A stretch of DNA of 32,207 nucleotides from a virus: positions 1 to 32,207 of IMG/VR virus record IMGVR_UViG_3300028415_000001; one strand, written 5' to 3'. The translations under genes were made by a program, and so were the position numbers. Shown here in pieces: positions 7,023-15,489 of this stretch (the first letter of the stretch is position 1; every line of letters starts with the position of its first letter). The notes below the pieces were generated by a model. It saw nothing but the letters and a program-made list of their open reading frames with translations, was not told the DNA's origin and made no database searches.

Positions 7023-7283
7023 CTAGTCAAGCTCAGGCTTTGCTGGTCTCTCTGCTTTCTTCTCAAAAGCCCCATTATCATTGAAAAACCTGACTATTGT
7101 TGCAACCAGTGTTTCGATTATGTCCCACATCTTCATAAGATCGGGATACAACTTTTCTACAATACCGCGAAACAAGGCAAGTTTTTCAGCTCCCTTGTGT
7201 TTTTCGGGGAGAACTTCTTCAATTTTCATAATGATATCCATGAAGACAGGTACCAATTTCAACAGCGTGAATGCGTATTTCAT
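7023..7283 (-). CDS. Hypothetical protein of the lysis cluster
   Basis: An 86-aa protein whose start overlaps the holin-like gene stop as ATGA (7280-7283), so it is coupled to it. It has one moderately hydrophobic N-terminal stretch ('MKYAFTLLKLVPVFMDII') and a second near residue 55-68, both amphipathic rather than clear membrane spans. No family is recognised. Its position between two membrane proteins and ahead of the endolysin suggests a lysis-accessory role. Confidence 0.6.
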   Translation of the reverse strand: MKYAFTLLKLVPVFMDIIMKIEEVLPEKHKGAEKLALFRGIVEKLYPDLMKMWDIIETLVATIVRFFNDNGAFEKKAERPAKPELD

Positions 7284-7549
7284 TGCTTTTTTACTCCTAT
7301 TTTAGTTGAGGTTGCATAGGTAAGGTACAGGTTCACAAGCACCAGGGCTGTGCCGATCATCTCGGCGGCATATTCGGCCACACCATCAGGTAGCGGCACA
7401 TCGGGGTACCACCAGTGCAGAGCCGTTATAATGCCCGCCACCACAGCCCCGGTCAGGTTTGTGAGTACTTGCCCCTTTTTCCAATTTTCCGGGTTTTTCA
7501 ATTCCTGCCCGGCCTGTACTGCTTTGATAATCGTGACTATCTTTGACAT
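7280..7549 (-). CDS. Holin-like small membrane protein
   Basis: The longest open frame starts at 7747, but the ATG at 7549 has a very good GGAGGA/GG site just before it and gives an 89-aa protein beginning MSKIVTIIKAVQAGQ. Two membrane segments are visible, about 35-53 ('TGAVVAGIITALHWWY' region) and 63-82 ('EMIGTALVLVNLYLTY' region), separated by a short Pro-rich loop, with a basic C-terminus. Two spans, small size and position three genes before the endolysin fit a class II holin. The upstream codons overlap two other short frames and are unlikely to be translated as part of this protein. Confidence 0.65.
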   Translation of the reverse strand: MSKIVTIIKAVQAGQELKNPENWKKGQVLTNLTGAVVAGIITALHWWYPDVPLPDGVAEYAAEMIGTALVLVNLYLTYATSTKIGVKKQ

Positions 7550-7655
7550 AGCCTCCTCCATATCGATTTGATAATATCCCTCAGCCGTTGCAACGGCATC
7601 GTGACCGAGAATTTTATTACCTTGTCTTTTTTGGGCGCAGGGCCGTGGTGGGGCC

Positions 7656-7778
7656 TCAGTCGCATTTGTCTTCCAAAATTTTACATGGTAAATAGACGGC
7701 GAAAAACACAAAGAGGCAAACCGCCAGAAAGGCACACCATCCAACAAATTCTTGTAGATATTTCCATGCTTTGCTCAT
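7656..7778 (-). CDS. 40-aa single-span membrane peptide
   Basis: A short frame starting MSKAWKYLQEFVGW, with GAGG nine bases upstream. One strong membrane segment covers about residues 11-32, flanked by Lys at the N-terminus and 'CKILEDKCD' at the C-terminus. It lies between the tail-tip genes and the holin-like gene in the late operon. Size and topology fit a pinholin-like or other lysis peptide; no family is recognised. A 42-aa basic frame (7665-7537) starts inside its end and runs into the holin start; I see no strong support for that one. Confidence 0.55.
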   Translation of the reverse strand: MSKAWKYLQEFVGWCAFLAVCLFVFFAVYLPCKILEDKCD

Positions 7779-7841
7779 TAATCAATCCTCTTCGTTGACG
7801 ACGGAATAGTCATCGTTGTTGGCCTGCATCAGCTTCAATTC

Positions 7842-8090
7842 TCACACCTCAATCTCGTAATAGCTTAAGTCCGGGGCTTCGCCTATGATGCGCCCGTCCT
7901 GGATGAAGGCCTTGTCGCCCACAGCTACGCTGTCGCCGCTGACGATTACCACGCCGCCTTGGTAGGTGGTGCATTTGCTTGTACCGGCCGCGTTGATCGA
8001 CTGTACAGTGACCACCTCTATAGTTGATTCTGCCAGTAATGTTTTGAATTTACGCCAAATGTTTGCCACGGTATCGCTGCACCTCAACAA
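7842..8090 (-). CDS. Small tail-tip protein
   Basis: Up to 82 aa; the start is uncertain, either TTG at 8090 (AAGG upstream) or GTG at 8072 (GAGG upstream, 12 bases). Both overlap the end of the large tail gene. The second half has the pattern of a small beta barrel with 'GDSVAVGDKAFIQDGRIIGEAPDL', resembling small OB-like proteins that follow tail-hub genes in siphoviruses of this type. It is the last evident structural gene before the lysis cluster. A tail-tip or hub-plug role is inferred from position. Confidence 0.6.
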   Translation of the reverse strand: MLRCSDTVANIWRKFKTLLAESTIEVVTVQSINAAGTSKCTTYQGGVVIVSGDSVAVGDKAFIQDGRIIGEAPDLSYYEIEV

Positions 8091-10149
8091 TTTGCCGGAC
8101 CTTAAGCCCGTTTTGTCGTTTTGCCGTAACTTTAACGCCGGTTACCATGGCATTAAATGATTCCCTCTCTCGGTTGATCTGCAACAAGGTCCCGGGCAGC
8201 AAAAGCCCGGGCTGTTCCGGCTCTGTTTTGAGTGGTAAAGTGATTGTGTAAGTCTGCCAGCTTCCGGAAGCGGCAATCTCGTATATACCACGCTGAGTTG
8301 CTGCCTCGGTTGTGACAATAAGCGGGTTGGTTATCATTGGTGCCATTTCGGTGCCACCGCTGCCCGTTCGCATCACTTTGACCAGCACACCTGTATTAGT
8401 GCCACTTACAACCACGCCGTTGTAATTTCCGCCGGGCAGCCAATCCCGCGACGACGTCATTATTACCGATTCGCTGATAATAAGCTCTGGGGTGGTGGTG
8501 TCCCATTCCCATGGCTTGATCGGATAACGTGGCAGTATTTTAAGCGTTTTGCTGTGCAGGTGGGCCTGTATACGTGCCCCCAGGGCCTCGGTTATCTGCT
8601 TTATTGCTTCCAGCGGGGTGGCATTGTGAAAGGTGTAAACGTTAGCCGGGATAGTAAAGTCGGTTATCTGCCAATCAAGCGCCCAGCCTGTGCCGCTCAA
8701 GCGTTCTTCTATAATCTGCCTGGCACCTCGCTCGGCCTCTTCTGTGTAGCTGGTCTGCGGGGCATATGGCCTGGCTAGTTCTGCAGCCGGGCCACGGCCG
8801 CGAATAGCAAAGCTGGTTTTCCGCTGTTCCTGTTCGCTTGCCCGTTCAACTATGCCCCGGAAAATATAGCCGTTTATATCAGCCTCTACCTCTTGGAAAC
8901 CGTTTTCGTCCGGCTCCACCGCATCAAATGATGACCAGGTTTGCAAGCTGGCGGAAAAATCCCACACCCATGAGCCAAAATCTATTTTTGCAGAAAAGGT
9001 GGACAAGTCCAATGGCATGTTGTCTGAAACCTTTTTAAGTAATGCGCTATTCATGTTGGTGTAGGCCCTCCTGTTCGGGGTCTGCGGCACGATAAGAGGC
9101 GGCCGGTAGGTGTAGGGATCACGCCAGCCGGACGGCTCCCGGTGGTTGCAGCGCTCGTCATAGCTAAGCGAATCAAACCAGAAATGAATATGGTCCTTGT
9201 CGCCAACGTCTGAAATTTGCGTTTCAAAATCCAAAGCCACGGCGGTGCCTGCTGGCGGCAGATAATCGCGGATGCATATCTTTTCATACCATGCCCGGCC
9301 CCACTTTGTTGTATGCAATGTGTCATTGGGCGGCGGCACCGCCCAGGGCACAACAAAGGAAAAATCAATTTCCTTTGTTGTGATTCCCCAGGGGATGACA
9401 AAATGGTTATCTTTCGCCCCTGGCTCGCGGTATCCAGCATTAAGTTTGCCGTCTTTTGCCGTAGTGCTGTCCCAGATGCTGCGCTTTTCGTTGCTGTCAT
9501 TGCCTTCGAGATTGTGCCACGCTGCAAAAATGTCGTTTTCGCTGCGTAACAGTCTGTCAAAAGCAACCCGGTTTTCACGGTAAAGTGCTGGCAGTCCAAT
9601 AAATCCGGATTTAACCAGCCGGTCTACAACTTCGCCCTGGCCCCAACCGGCTCGATATTCCGGCTCGATATATGTGGCGTCTTTCCATCGGCTGCGTTTT
9701 TGGGTGTCTGCAACCTGGCCAGTTTTGAAACCGACGGCAAAATCCTGGCTGATATTTGCCGGTATGACATACCATGGCGGGGGAGGCTCCGGTGGATCAT
9801 CGCCAAGGCAGTCGGCCAGATCGAAATCAACCGTGCCGCTCGGCCAGTCATACGGCTTGAAGAAGTCGAAATCGACCAGGCCGACCGGGGCGACATAGAT
9901 CTTGATCTCTTCACATTTTGGAATGATCTGTTCCTGCTGATTATCCGGGTAGCACTTCTCGTTAAAAGCAAAATCAAGCGAAACAGGCAGAAGCGTTGCA
10001 AGACTGAAATCAACCTCCCCGACTGCCGGGAGAAACATCTCGCAGACCTGCGAGAAGTCGCCCAGACGAAACTCAATAGCATTTCCTTTAGGCGGCTCAT
10101 AGACCACTCGAAATGAAAAGAGAATGTTTGTGCCGGGATCATATGACAT
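8050..10149 (-). CDS. Tail hub / tail-tip protein
   Basis: A 699-aa protein starting at a TAATG overlap with the gene before it. The N-terminal 350 residues are rich in Trp, Pro and Asp with recurring short 'VDFDL/EVDFSL' strands, and look like several beta domains. The C-terminal half (about 400-699) has hub-like features: 'PLEAIKQITEALGARIQAH' followed by strands such as 'KTLKILPRYPIKPWEWD', 'GVVVSG' and a final 'LLPGTLLQINRE' barrel, the pattern seen in central baseplate/tail-hub proteins of the gp27/gpD kind. It is likely to form the tail tip and connect to receptor-binding parts. The family assignment rests on the C-terminal pattern only. Confidence 0.65.
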   Translation of the reverse strand: MSYDPGTNILFSFRVVYEPPKGNAIEFRLGDFSQVCEMFLPAVGEVDFSLATLLPVSLDFAFNEKCYPDNQQEQIIPKCEEIKIYVAPVGLVDFDFFKPYDWPSGTVDFDLADCLGDDPPEPPPPWYVIPANISQDFAVGFKTGQVADTQKRSRWKDATYIEPEYRAGWGQGEVVDRLVKSGFIGLPALYRENRVAFDRLLRSENDIFAAWHNLEGNDSNEKRSIWDSTTAKDGKLNAGYREPGAKDNHFVIPWGITTKEIDFSFVVPWAVPPPNDTLHTTKWGRAWYEKICIRDYLPPAGTAVALDFETQISDVGDKDHIHFWFDSLSYDERCNHREPSGWRDPYTYRPPLIVPQTPNRRAYTNMNSALLKKVSDNMPLDLSTFSAKIDFGSWVWDFSASLQTWSSFDAVEPDENGFQEVEADINGYIFRGIVERASEQEQRKTSFAIRGRGPAAELARPYAPQTSYTEEAERGARQIIEERLSGTGWALDWQITDFTIPANVYTFHNATPLEAIKQITEALGARIQAHLHSKTLKILPRYPIKPWEWDTTTPELIISESVIMTSSRDWLPGGNYNGVVVSGTNTGVLVKVMRTGSGGTEMAPMITNPLIVTTEAATQRGIYEIAASGSWQTYTITLPLKTEPEQPGLLLPGTLLQINRERESFNAMVTGVKVTAKRQNGLKVRQIVEVQRYRGKHLA

Positions 10150-10466
10150 TACGCCGTGGCAACTTGAGAAACGAAGTCTGCTATCTCGGCGTTGAACTCG
10201 CCTGCGTCATCAAATGCCAGCACTAGCAATGATCGCTCGTCATACTCTGGCAAATGAGTGATTTCCCACATCCCAGTTTGTGCATCTGAGTCAGTAACAG
10301 CGAAGTATTCCATCGTGATACGATTAATCACGACAATGCGCTTTTTTGACGGTGAGCCATTGACTGAGACAGTGCCTGCCAGCGAATGTCTATGAGCTGG
10401 TTTGTAAGGCGTGTCGTTCCCGATCAAGAGATCATCACTAACTATTATCTCATTATATGTCGCCAT
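10149..10466 (-). CDS. Small tail protein with carboxypeptidase-regulatory-like beta domain
   Basis: A 105-aa protein. Residues about 28-85 read 'LAGTVSVNGSPSKKRIVVINR...TDSDAQTGMWEITHL', the usual pattern of a transthyretin/carboxypeptidase-regulatory-like beta sandwich (G-x-V then turn, strand, 'T..G.W.I'). Such domains are common in phage tail-tip proteins, where they serve as structural or carbohydrate-contact modules. Its stop forms TAATG with the large hub gene. The specific role is unknown. Confidence 0.6.
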   Translation of the reverse strand: MATYNEIIVSDDLLIGNDTPYKPAHRHSLAGTVSVNGSPSKKRIVVINRITMEYFAVTDSDAQTGMWEITHLPEYDERSLLVLAFDDAGEFNAEIADFVSQVATA

Positions 10467-10480
10467 GTCTTATCTCCTTT

Positions 10481-11476
10481 TTATGCTCGCCAATCGCCTA
10501 AATCAATCAAGACCTGCCCATCATCGTACGGATAAAAACGTATTCTAACTGCTAAAAACGTCTTATCAGCAACCGTTACTTGCTCTAAGTTTTTATATGG
10601 CCGATTGTGGCACGGATAGTATAACCCCGGAATATACCCTCTAAAATTTTTTGGGTCGGTAGTATCACTAAGCATTGGTCGTGTAATAAAAGTAGGTTCA
10701 CCTTCACCAAATGGCGTGGTCTTGTCGCTATCACTAGAGTGCCCCATGCCGTCTTCTGCCCAAAAAGGGCCTCCGCCGTGATATATCGAGACGTCATGTC
10801 CGTCAAGATCTAGCCCACCTCGGCTACGTTTTACCTGTGCGCCACTCATACTATTGCGATACTCATCGAGCATCCCAAACCTGCTACCTCTGTTTCCCAG
10901 GGTCGAATAACCCCACACAAGAGAAGACCATGGATCAGGGCTGATTGTGTTGAAATCGCCAAAAAATCCATTGCTGTAAGCTGTTATATAGTCAAAATCA
11001 GGATTTTCAGATAGCTTCCAGTCTCCTTCGATGTACAAAAATAAGTAAAAGGCTCTATCATCTGCAACTAAAACCCAGGCAATAGGCTCGTCATAATATG
11101 AGGAGTCGTCGTCAAAACACGCAAACAAACGCCCTGGATACGTGCTGTTTATGCCTGAGATCGCATCAGTCATGTTTTCGTACATATTGATTATGTTAAT
11201 GTGTTCATCTTTTAAAGGGTCTTCGTACAGAGCTTGCTCTGTAGCTACTGAATAATAGAACCCGTTGCTATCTGGAGATTGGCTTTTTATAGCAATAGCA
11301 GTGCCGTCTGCGTTTTCAAATTCCAAGCTGTATCCTGCCCCCGGTGGCATCTTTGAGCCGTAACCGTCAACTAGACATGCTTTAACAATTTCGACAAGAG
11401 CCGAAGTGTCAGAATCATTGATAGCCAAAACCGGTGCATTATCATCATCCCATCGGTAAACTGTTGGTGGTGCCAT
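10481..11476 (-). CDS. Tail-tip protein of unknown function, possible adhesin
   Basis: A 331-aa protein starting at a TAATG overlap with the upstream tail gene. It is rich in Asp, Tyr, Gly and Trp. It shows no signal peptide, membrane segment or recognised enzyme motif. Segments such as 'AIAWVLVADDRAFYLFLYIEGDW' (in part) and repeated 'Y..G' turns suggest beta structure, and 'GGLDLDGHDVSIYHGGGPFW' lies near the middle. Base composition here is more AT-rich than in the neighbouring tail genes, which may mark a more recently exchanged, host-range-determining gene. A receptor-binding function is an inference from this context. Confidence 0.6.
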   Translation of the reverse strand: MAPPTVYRWDDDNAPVLAINDSDTSALVEIVKACLVDGYGSKMPPGAGYSLEFENADGTAIAIKSQSPDSNGFYYSVATEQALYEDPLKDEHINIINMYENMTDAISGINSTYPGRLFACFDDDSSYYDEPIAWVLVADDRAFYLFLYIEGDWKLSENPDFDYITAYSNGFFGDFNTISPDPWSSLVWGYSTLGNRGSRFGMLDEYRNSMSGAQVKRSRGGLDLDGHDVSIYHGGGPFWAEDGMGHSSDSDKTTPFGEGEPTFITRPMLSDTTDPKNFRGYIPGLYYPCHNRPYKNLEQVTVADKTFLAVRIRFYPYDDGQVLIDLGDWRA

Positions 11477-13086
11477 TATTCGCTATCTCCCCTCGGTTGT
11501 ATTGTAAATTCGTCGTATGGTTCGGTTTCCGGTCCCTGTAGTGTCGTTCTTGCAATCCAAAATCCGCCGTCGGCGGCCTCGGTATTAAAGCGCAATACAT
11601 TGTTATTAGACCAGCCCGCGCCCCAGCCCTCATAAGCCAGTTTCCAAAATGCCTGGCCGGTTGCCGGGTTTATAGGCTCGATATCTTGGGAAATATAGCC
11701 GTCATGCACTACGCCGTATTTTTCTCCAATAACTTGCACATGGCTGCCCGCGTCGTCAAAGACCAGGGCCCAACGTTCTTTAACCGCCCCCTTGTTGGTA
11801 ATAATCGGTGGAAAATCAAGGTCGTTGTAAGTGCCGGTGGCGGCGTCGCCGACCATGTCGTCGCTCCAATCGTTAGACCATGTTTTTTGGTCAAAGAGGT
11901 TGTATACGCGGGCTTGCAGATCGCCATAGAGCATGGCGCTTGAAACATAGGTTCCATCTGTCGGGTAATCGTGGGAAACGCCCCTTGCTAGGTTCAGCTG
12001 GCCGTTAATCTGCACATCATTGACCAGGGCCATATCTTCTACGCGATGGTTTGCAATGAGCGGCTCTGTAAAGCCGGACAGGTCCAGCGGATCCGCCATC
12101 GTTAAAATTTGTGTATCCTCGTCAAAGCTGTAATAGGTGGTTGGCACATAGACGCCCTCTGCATCATAGAGCCGTACAGAGTTGATACCAGGCCGGAAAA
12201 AGGTTATTTCCTGCCCGGCCGCCAGCCCGGGGGCAAGCTGCAAGGTTTGAGTGTTGTGTATTACCGCAACGTTGCCGCTACGGACAATCGGGACCCGGCC
12301 GTCGGTCGGCAGCCGCACGGGGTCCAGGCCGATCAAATCGGCATCCAACGGAATATAACTATAAACGACACAAGTATAGGTGAAGGTGTCGGCAAAAACC
12401 GGGTTTGGTTTCCAGACATTGCCGGCGCCGTCAAGGGTGTCTTCGCTGTACCAGGGCTCGGATTCGTTGCCAGCTGCGGTGACATAATCGCCAAAGGCCA
12501 GCCAGGCCACGCCGGTATCAACGTTAATGTAGCCCTGGACGCCCGGCTCGTCGATTGTGCCGTCAAAGGCGGCGGTTACGGTAATAGCGGTGCCGTCCGC
12601 TGCCGCGCCCTGTATTGTCAGGCTGCCCGGCCTGAGCGGGGCCCCTGGTGTGCGAAAAACGCCGTATGCAATAAACTGGCGACCCGAACGGGACAACAAA
12701 GAATGAATGGTAATGGTGTTGTCGCCGCTGTCGTAGTTGTTCAGCTGCACTTTGCCGGTGGTATAGTCAATGCTGCCCGCCTCGACGCCGACGCCGGTTG
12801 CCGGTTTTGGGTTTTTGTAGAGCTTTCCTAGCCGGTCAACGTAGCGATTGCCGCCCCATGAAAAAGAAACGCTGCCAGGCACTATGGTTTTTGTGTCCAG
12901 GTTGGGCGTTAGATCAATTTCAAAAGGCTGGGCCGCGACCACCTCCTGGGCGGTTTGCTGGGCCGGGGTGTCCAGGGAATAATTGCAAAAGGCGGTGCCG
13001 CCGCTGGCGTCGGTCCAGTTTAACGCCTGGCTTTCCTCGGCATATTTGGTAATAGATGGTCTGACTACTACGGTCGTTGTCGACAT
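11476..13086 (-). CDS. Tail protein with beta modules
   Basis: A 536-aa structural protein. Two regions, about 69-128 and 151-200, follow the same pattern as repeats in the neighbouring 665-aa protein: a 'PGS' turn and strand, an intervening loop and then '[IV]-[DN]-[YV]-x-TG-x-[VA]' ending the module ('SIDYTTGKV' and 'YINVDTGVA' here). The C-terminal third has 'FDQKTWSNDWSDD' and 'WALVFDDAGSHVQVIGEKYG' style segments with no family I know. It lies in the tail-tip block between tape measure and hub, and is probably a minor tail or fibre-base protein. The product is similar in style to its neighbour, so the pair may derive from a duplication. Confidence 0.65.
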   Translation of the reverse strand: MSTTTVVVRPSITKYAEESQALNWTDASGGTAFCNYSLDTPAQQTAQEVVAAQPFEIDLTPNLDTKTIVPGSVSFSWGGNRYVDRLGKLYKNPKPATGVGVEAGSIDYTTGKVQLNNYDSGDNTITIHSLLSRSGRQFIAYGVFRTPGAPLRPGSLTIQGAAADGTAITVTAAFDGTIDEPGVQGYINVDTGVAWLAFGDYVTAAGNESEPWYSEDTLDGAGNVWKPNPVFADTFTYTCVVYSYIPLDADLIGLDPVRLPTDGRVPIVRSGNVAVIHNTQTLQLAPGLAAGQEITFFRPGINSVRLYDAEGVYVPTTYYSFDEDTQILTMADPLDLSGFTEPLIANHRVEDMALVNDVQINGQLNLARGVSHDYPTDGTYVSSAMLYGDLQARVYNLFDQKTWSNDWSDDMVGDAATGTYNDLDFPPIITNKGAVKERWALVFDDAGSHVQVIGEKYGVVHDGYISQDIEPINPATGQAFWKLAYEGWGAGWSNNNVLRFNTEAADGGFWIARTTLQGPETEPYDEFTIQPRGDSE

Positions 13087-13095
13087 AAATTCCCC

Positions 13096-15093
13096 TTAAA
13101 AATCATATCCCAAATCATATCCATAGACAGGGCGGCTCCATTTATCTATCCCGCTTAAACTGCCAATGTCAATTTGTATAATGCTGGTTACATAATCCAC
13201 GGAGGCGGACAGTCCGCCAACCTCAACGCCGCCCTCATATTCCGGGTGAGTGATGGATGTATCCAGGGTGAAACCTGGGGCACTCATGGTGCCGTTGCCA
13301 TGGTCGGTAAACTTGTATATCTGGCTGTGTATGCCAAAATTAATATTCATTTGAAAGGCAACGCTGCCGGGTTCAATGGGCCCGGCAGTCAATTCAACTT
13401 GGTAAATACCGGCGCCATGGTCGGTGGGGGCGGTACTTTCAGATGAAAAAGGGTATTTGTCATAATCAAAGGTATAATCCGCCCCGGCTGCCGGGATGGC
13501 GGTAGGGGTGAAAATCACCGTGCCATCGGCATAATTGACGGTGCCCCCGACGACATCACCGGAAAGGTTGCCGCTGCCGTCGTCGGTGGCGGTAGCGGTG
13601 CCCGCCCCAGTTTGCCATGTGACTGTTATGCTGCCTGGCTTTACCGGCGATTCGGCCAGGGTGTGTACGATCTGCGGCACATCAATACTGACAGTGCCGG
13701 AAATATCTTCAACCTCCAGGGGGTTGCCCCAATAAAATATGATGCTGGTGTCAACATCGGGCAGGGCACCGCATGTAAGAGCCACGCTGCCGGATGACAG
13801 GTTCAGGGTGCCGCTGCCGGTCTTTTCGATATCTGGCAATATTTCGCCTTTGCCGTTATCGCGCAACCGATACCATTTGCCCTGGCTCATATAGTCGACA
13901 ATGAGTGTTTTTGGGGTGGGGAGCGGGTCCAGAATAGTGGTAAAGGTGTAGCCCTGGTTGTTTATATCAACTTCAATCTTCTTGGTATCGTTAACTCTGG
14001 ATATCTCCGCGCCAATTATCGCTTGGGCGGTAAGGCTGCCGGTGTAATCGTCTATGTCTTTAAATATCACAAGGCCGGTGGAATAGTTCACAGTGCCCCG
14101 TTGGTTGGCACCGTTGTACATAACGCCGGTCTTATTGTCGGTGTAGGTGTCACCGTTACCAGCGGTTATAATAAGGCTACCGGGTTTTATGCCGCGCCCG
14201 AAATAATAGGTTGCGTTATGGCCAAAGGTAAAGCTGGGCACATAGTCGGTATACGCCTGTCCGCTTTCCTTCACCGGGCCGGCCTCGCCCAGGGAAACGT
14301 CAACAACCGGACTTTCCGCCTGGGCACTTGGCACCAGGTGGGTAAAAATACTGTCGACATTGATAGCAACATCATTGACAGAAACCGGCTGTCTCAATGA
14401 CATAACGCCGTAATATTCGGCGGCATCGGCAACCACGGTGCTATTTATATTTGTTTCCAGGCTGTCGTCGTTGGAAATCTCATTGCCGCCATAGGTTTCA
14501 CGCAGCGGGTCGCCGATATCCAAGGTGACAATCTGACGAGTAAATGTGGTATTGCCTACGGTAAAATCTTGGGTGGTCGACTCAACCTTAGTAATGCGGA
14601 CATACTGGCTTTGCTCGTCTGCGGTGTCCTCGTTTTCGATCAAGAAAAGGACGTCGCCGACGCCGGGCGTTGCTGTACCAACAGCCTGGAAAAGTAAAAT
14701 TTGTCGCTGGCCTGCCAGTTGGGTTCCCCAAAACCATCCGTTATACCTTGGCCCCCTGGTGACATAACTTTCTATGCGGTCCTGTGCTGCGGTACGAAAG
14801 TCGTAGTCGTTGGTTGTCTTGAACATGCAGACCGAGACTAGCGGGTCTTTTGTAGGGTTGGAAATGATAATATGTGCCCCGGCATACATGTCCGTGGTAT
14901 CGGTCTGTACGGACAAAAACGCTTCGCGCAGACTTACCCGGCCATAAGTGCGGTCAAGCCGGGAAATGTCGTTAAACATATTATTGATATTGCCGTCGAC
15001 GATCTCGCGCCCCGTCTTTCGCCCGCCGCCGTCGTCGTTGTCGCTCATGTTTTGGCTTTCCATAATTTTTATGGACGTTTCGGGAATTGCCAT
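13096..15093 (-). CDS. Large tail protein with repeated beta modules
   Basis: A 665-aa protein downstream of the tape measure. Four degenerate modules are visible at about 303-345, 395-455, 486-541 and 575-643. Each has a strand start ('PGS' or similar), an acidic turn of the form T/R-D-x-G-x-G-x ('TDNKTG', 'RDNGKG', 'TDDGSG', 'TDHGNG') and then '[VA]-[ND]-Y-x-x-G/S-x-[VI]'. The acidic turns resemble calcium-binding or tight beta-turn loops. The N-terminal 200 residues are unlike the repeats and contain a 'GVGDVLFLIENEDT' barrel-like segment. Likely a tail-shaft decoration or tail-tip scaffold; the exact role is unknown. Confidence 0.65.
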   Translation of the reverse strand: MAIPETSIKIMESQNMSDNDDGGGRKTGREIVDGNINNMFNDISRLDRTYGRVSLREAFLSVQTDTTDMYAGAHIIISNPTKDPLVSVCMFKTTNDYDFRTAAQDRIESYVTRGPRYNGWFWGTQLAGQRQILLFQAVGTATPGVGDVLFLIENEDTADEQSQYVRITKVESTTQDFTVGNTTFTRQIVTLDIGDPLRETYGGNEISNDDSLETNINSTVVADAAEYYGVMSLRQPVSVNDVAINVDSIFTHLVPSAQAESPVVDVSLGEAGPVKESGQAYTDYVPSFTFGHNATYYFGRGIKPGSLIITAGNGDTYTDNKTGVMYNGANQRGTVNYSTGLVIFKDIDDYTGSLTAQAIIGAEISRVNDTKKIEVDINNQGYTFTTILDPLPTPKTLIVDYMSQGKWYRLRDNGKGEILPDIEKTGSGTLNLSSGSVALTCGALPDVDTSIIFYWGNPLEVEDISGTVSIDVPQIVHTLAESPVKPGSITVTWQTGAGTATATDDGSGNLSGDVVGGTVNYADGTVIFTPTAIPAAGADYTFDYDKYPFSSESTAPTDHGAGIYQVELTAGPIEPGSVAFQMNINFGIHSQIYKFTDHGNGTMSAPGFTLDTSITHPEYEGGVEVGGLSASVDYVTSIIQIDIGSLSGIDKWSRPVYGYDLGYDF

Positions 15094-15096
15094 CTG

Positions 15097-15489
15097 TTAC
15101 ACCTCAATAAGTCGCAAAGTTATGTAATAAAGATCGTCTGGCCGTGGCGGGTTGAGCATGAAAATGGGGGTAGCCTTTACCGGGTCGCCCTTGCTGTAGT
15201 CAAAGCGGACGGTGTAGCTTGTGCTGTCGATAGTAATTGTCATTTCCTTGCCCGGGTCTTTAGCCCAGTCCACCAGGTCAAGGACAGTCTGCCATGTTAC
15301 CCAGCCGAAGTTCTCGCCGCCTTGCAGAGTAATGGGCCGCCCGGCCTGTTTGACAAAGGGGTCGATATGCAGGGACCCGTTCAAGCTGTAATCGTCGCTG
15401 CCCGCTTCAACGCCGGTCCAGCTTTGATCCGGCCAGTACATATCAGGCGGTAAATTTATAGTGGTGGTGCCGTCTGTTAAAAGTATCAT
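15097..15489 (-). CDS. Tail protein, possible distal-tail-like
   Basis: A 130-aa protein starting at an ATGA overlap with the tape measure stop. It begins 'MILLTDGTTTINLPPDMYW' and has 'GRPITLQGGENFGWVTWQTV', a pattern of strands around a Trp-rich turn, then 'MTITIDSTSYTVRFDY' and 'YYITLRLIEV'. Directly after the tape measure is where siphoviruses encode the first tail-tip component (distal tail protein or gpM equivalent), and the length is right for gpM. The assignment is by position and general beta pattern. Confidence 0.6.
   Translation of the reverse strand: MILLTDGTTTINLPPDMYWPDQSWTGVEAGSDDYSLNGSLHIDPFVKQAGRPITLQGGENFGWVTWQTVLDLVDWAKDPGKEMTITIDSTSYTVRFDYSKGDPVKATPIFMLNPPRPDDLYYITLRLIEV

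Noticed and set aside
7537-7665. 42-aa basic frame between the membrane peptide and the holin-like gene
   Set aside because: Weak ribosome site and no recognisable pattern; it may be chance. Kept only as a remark.
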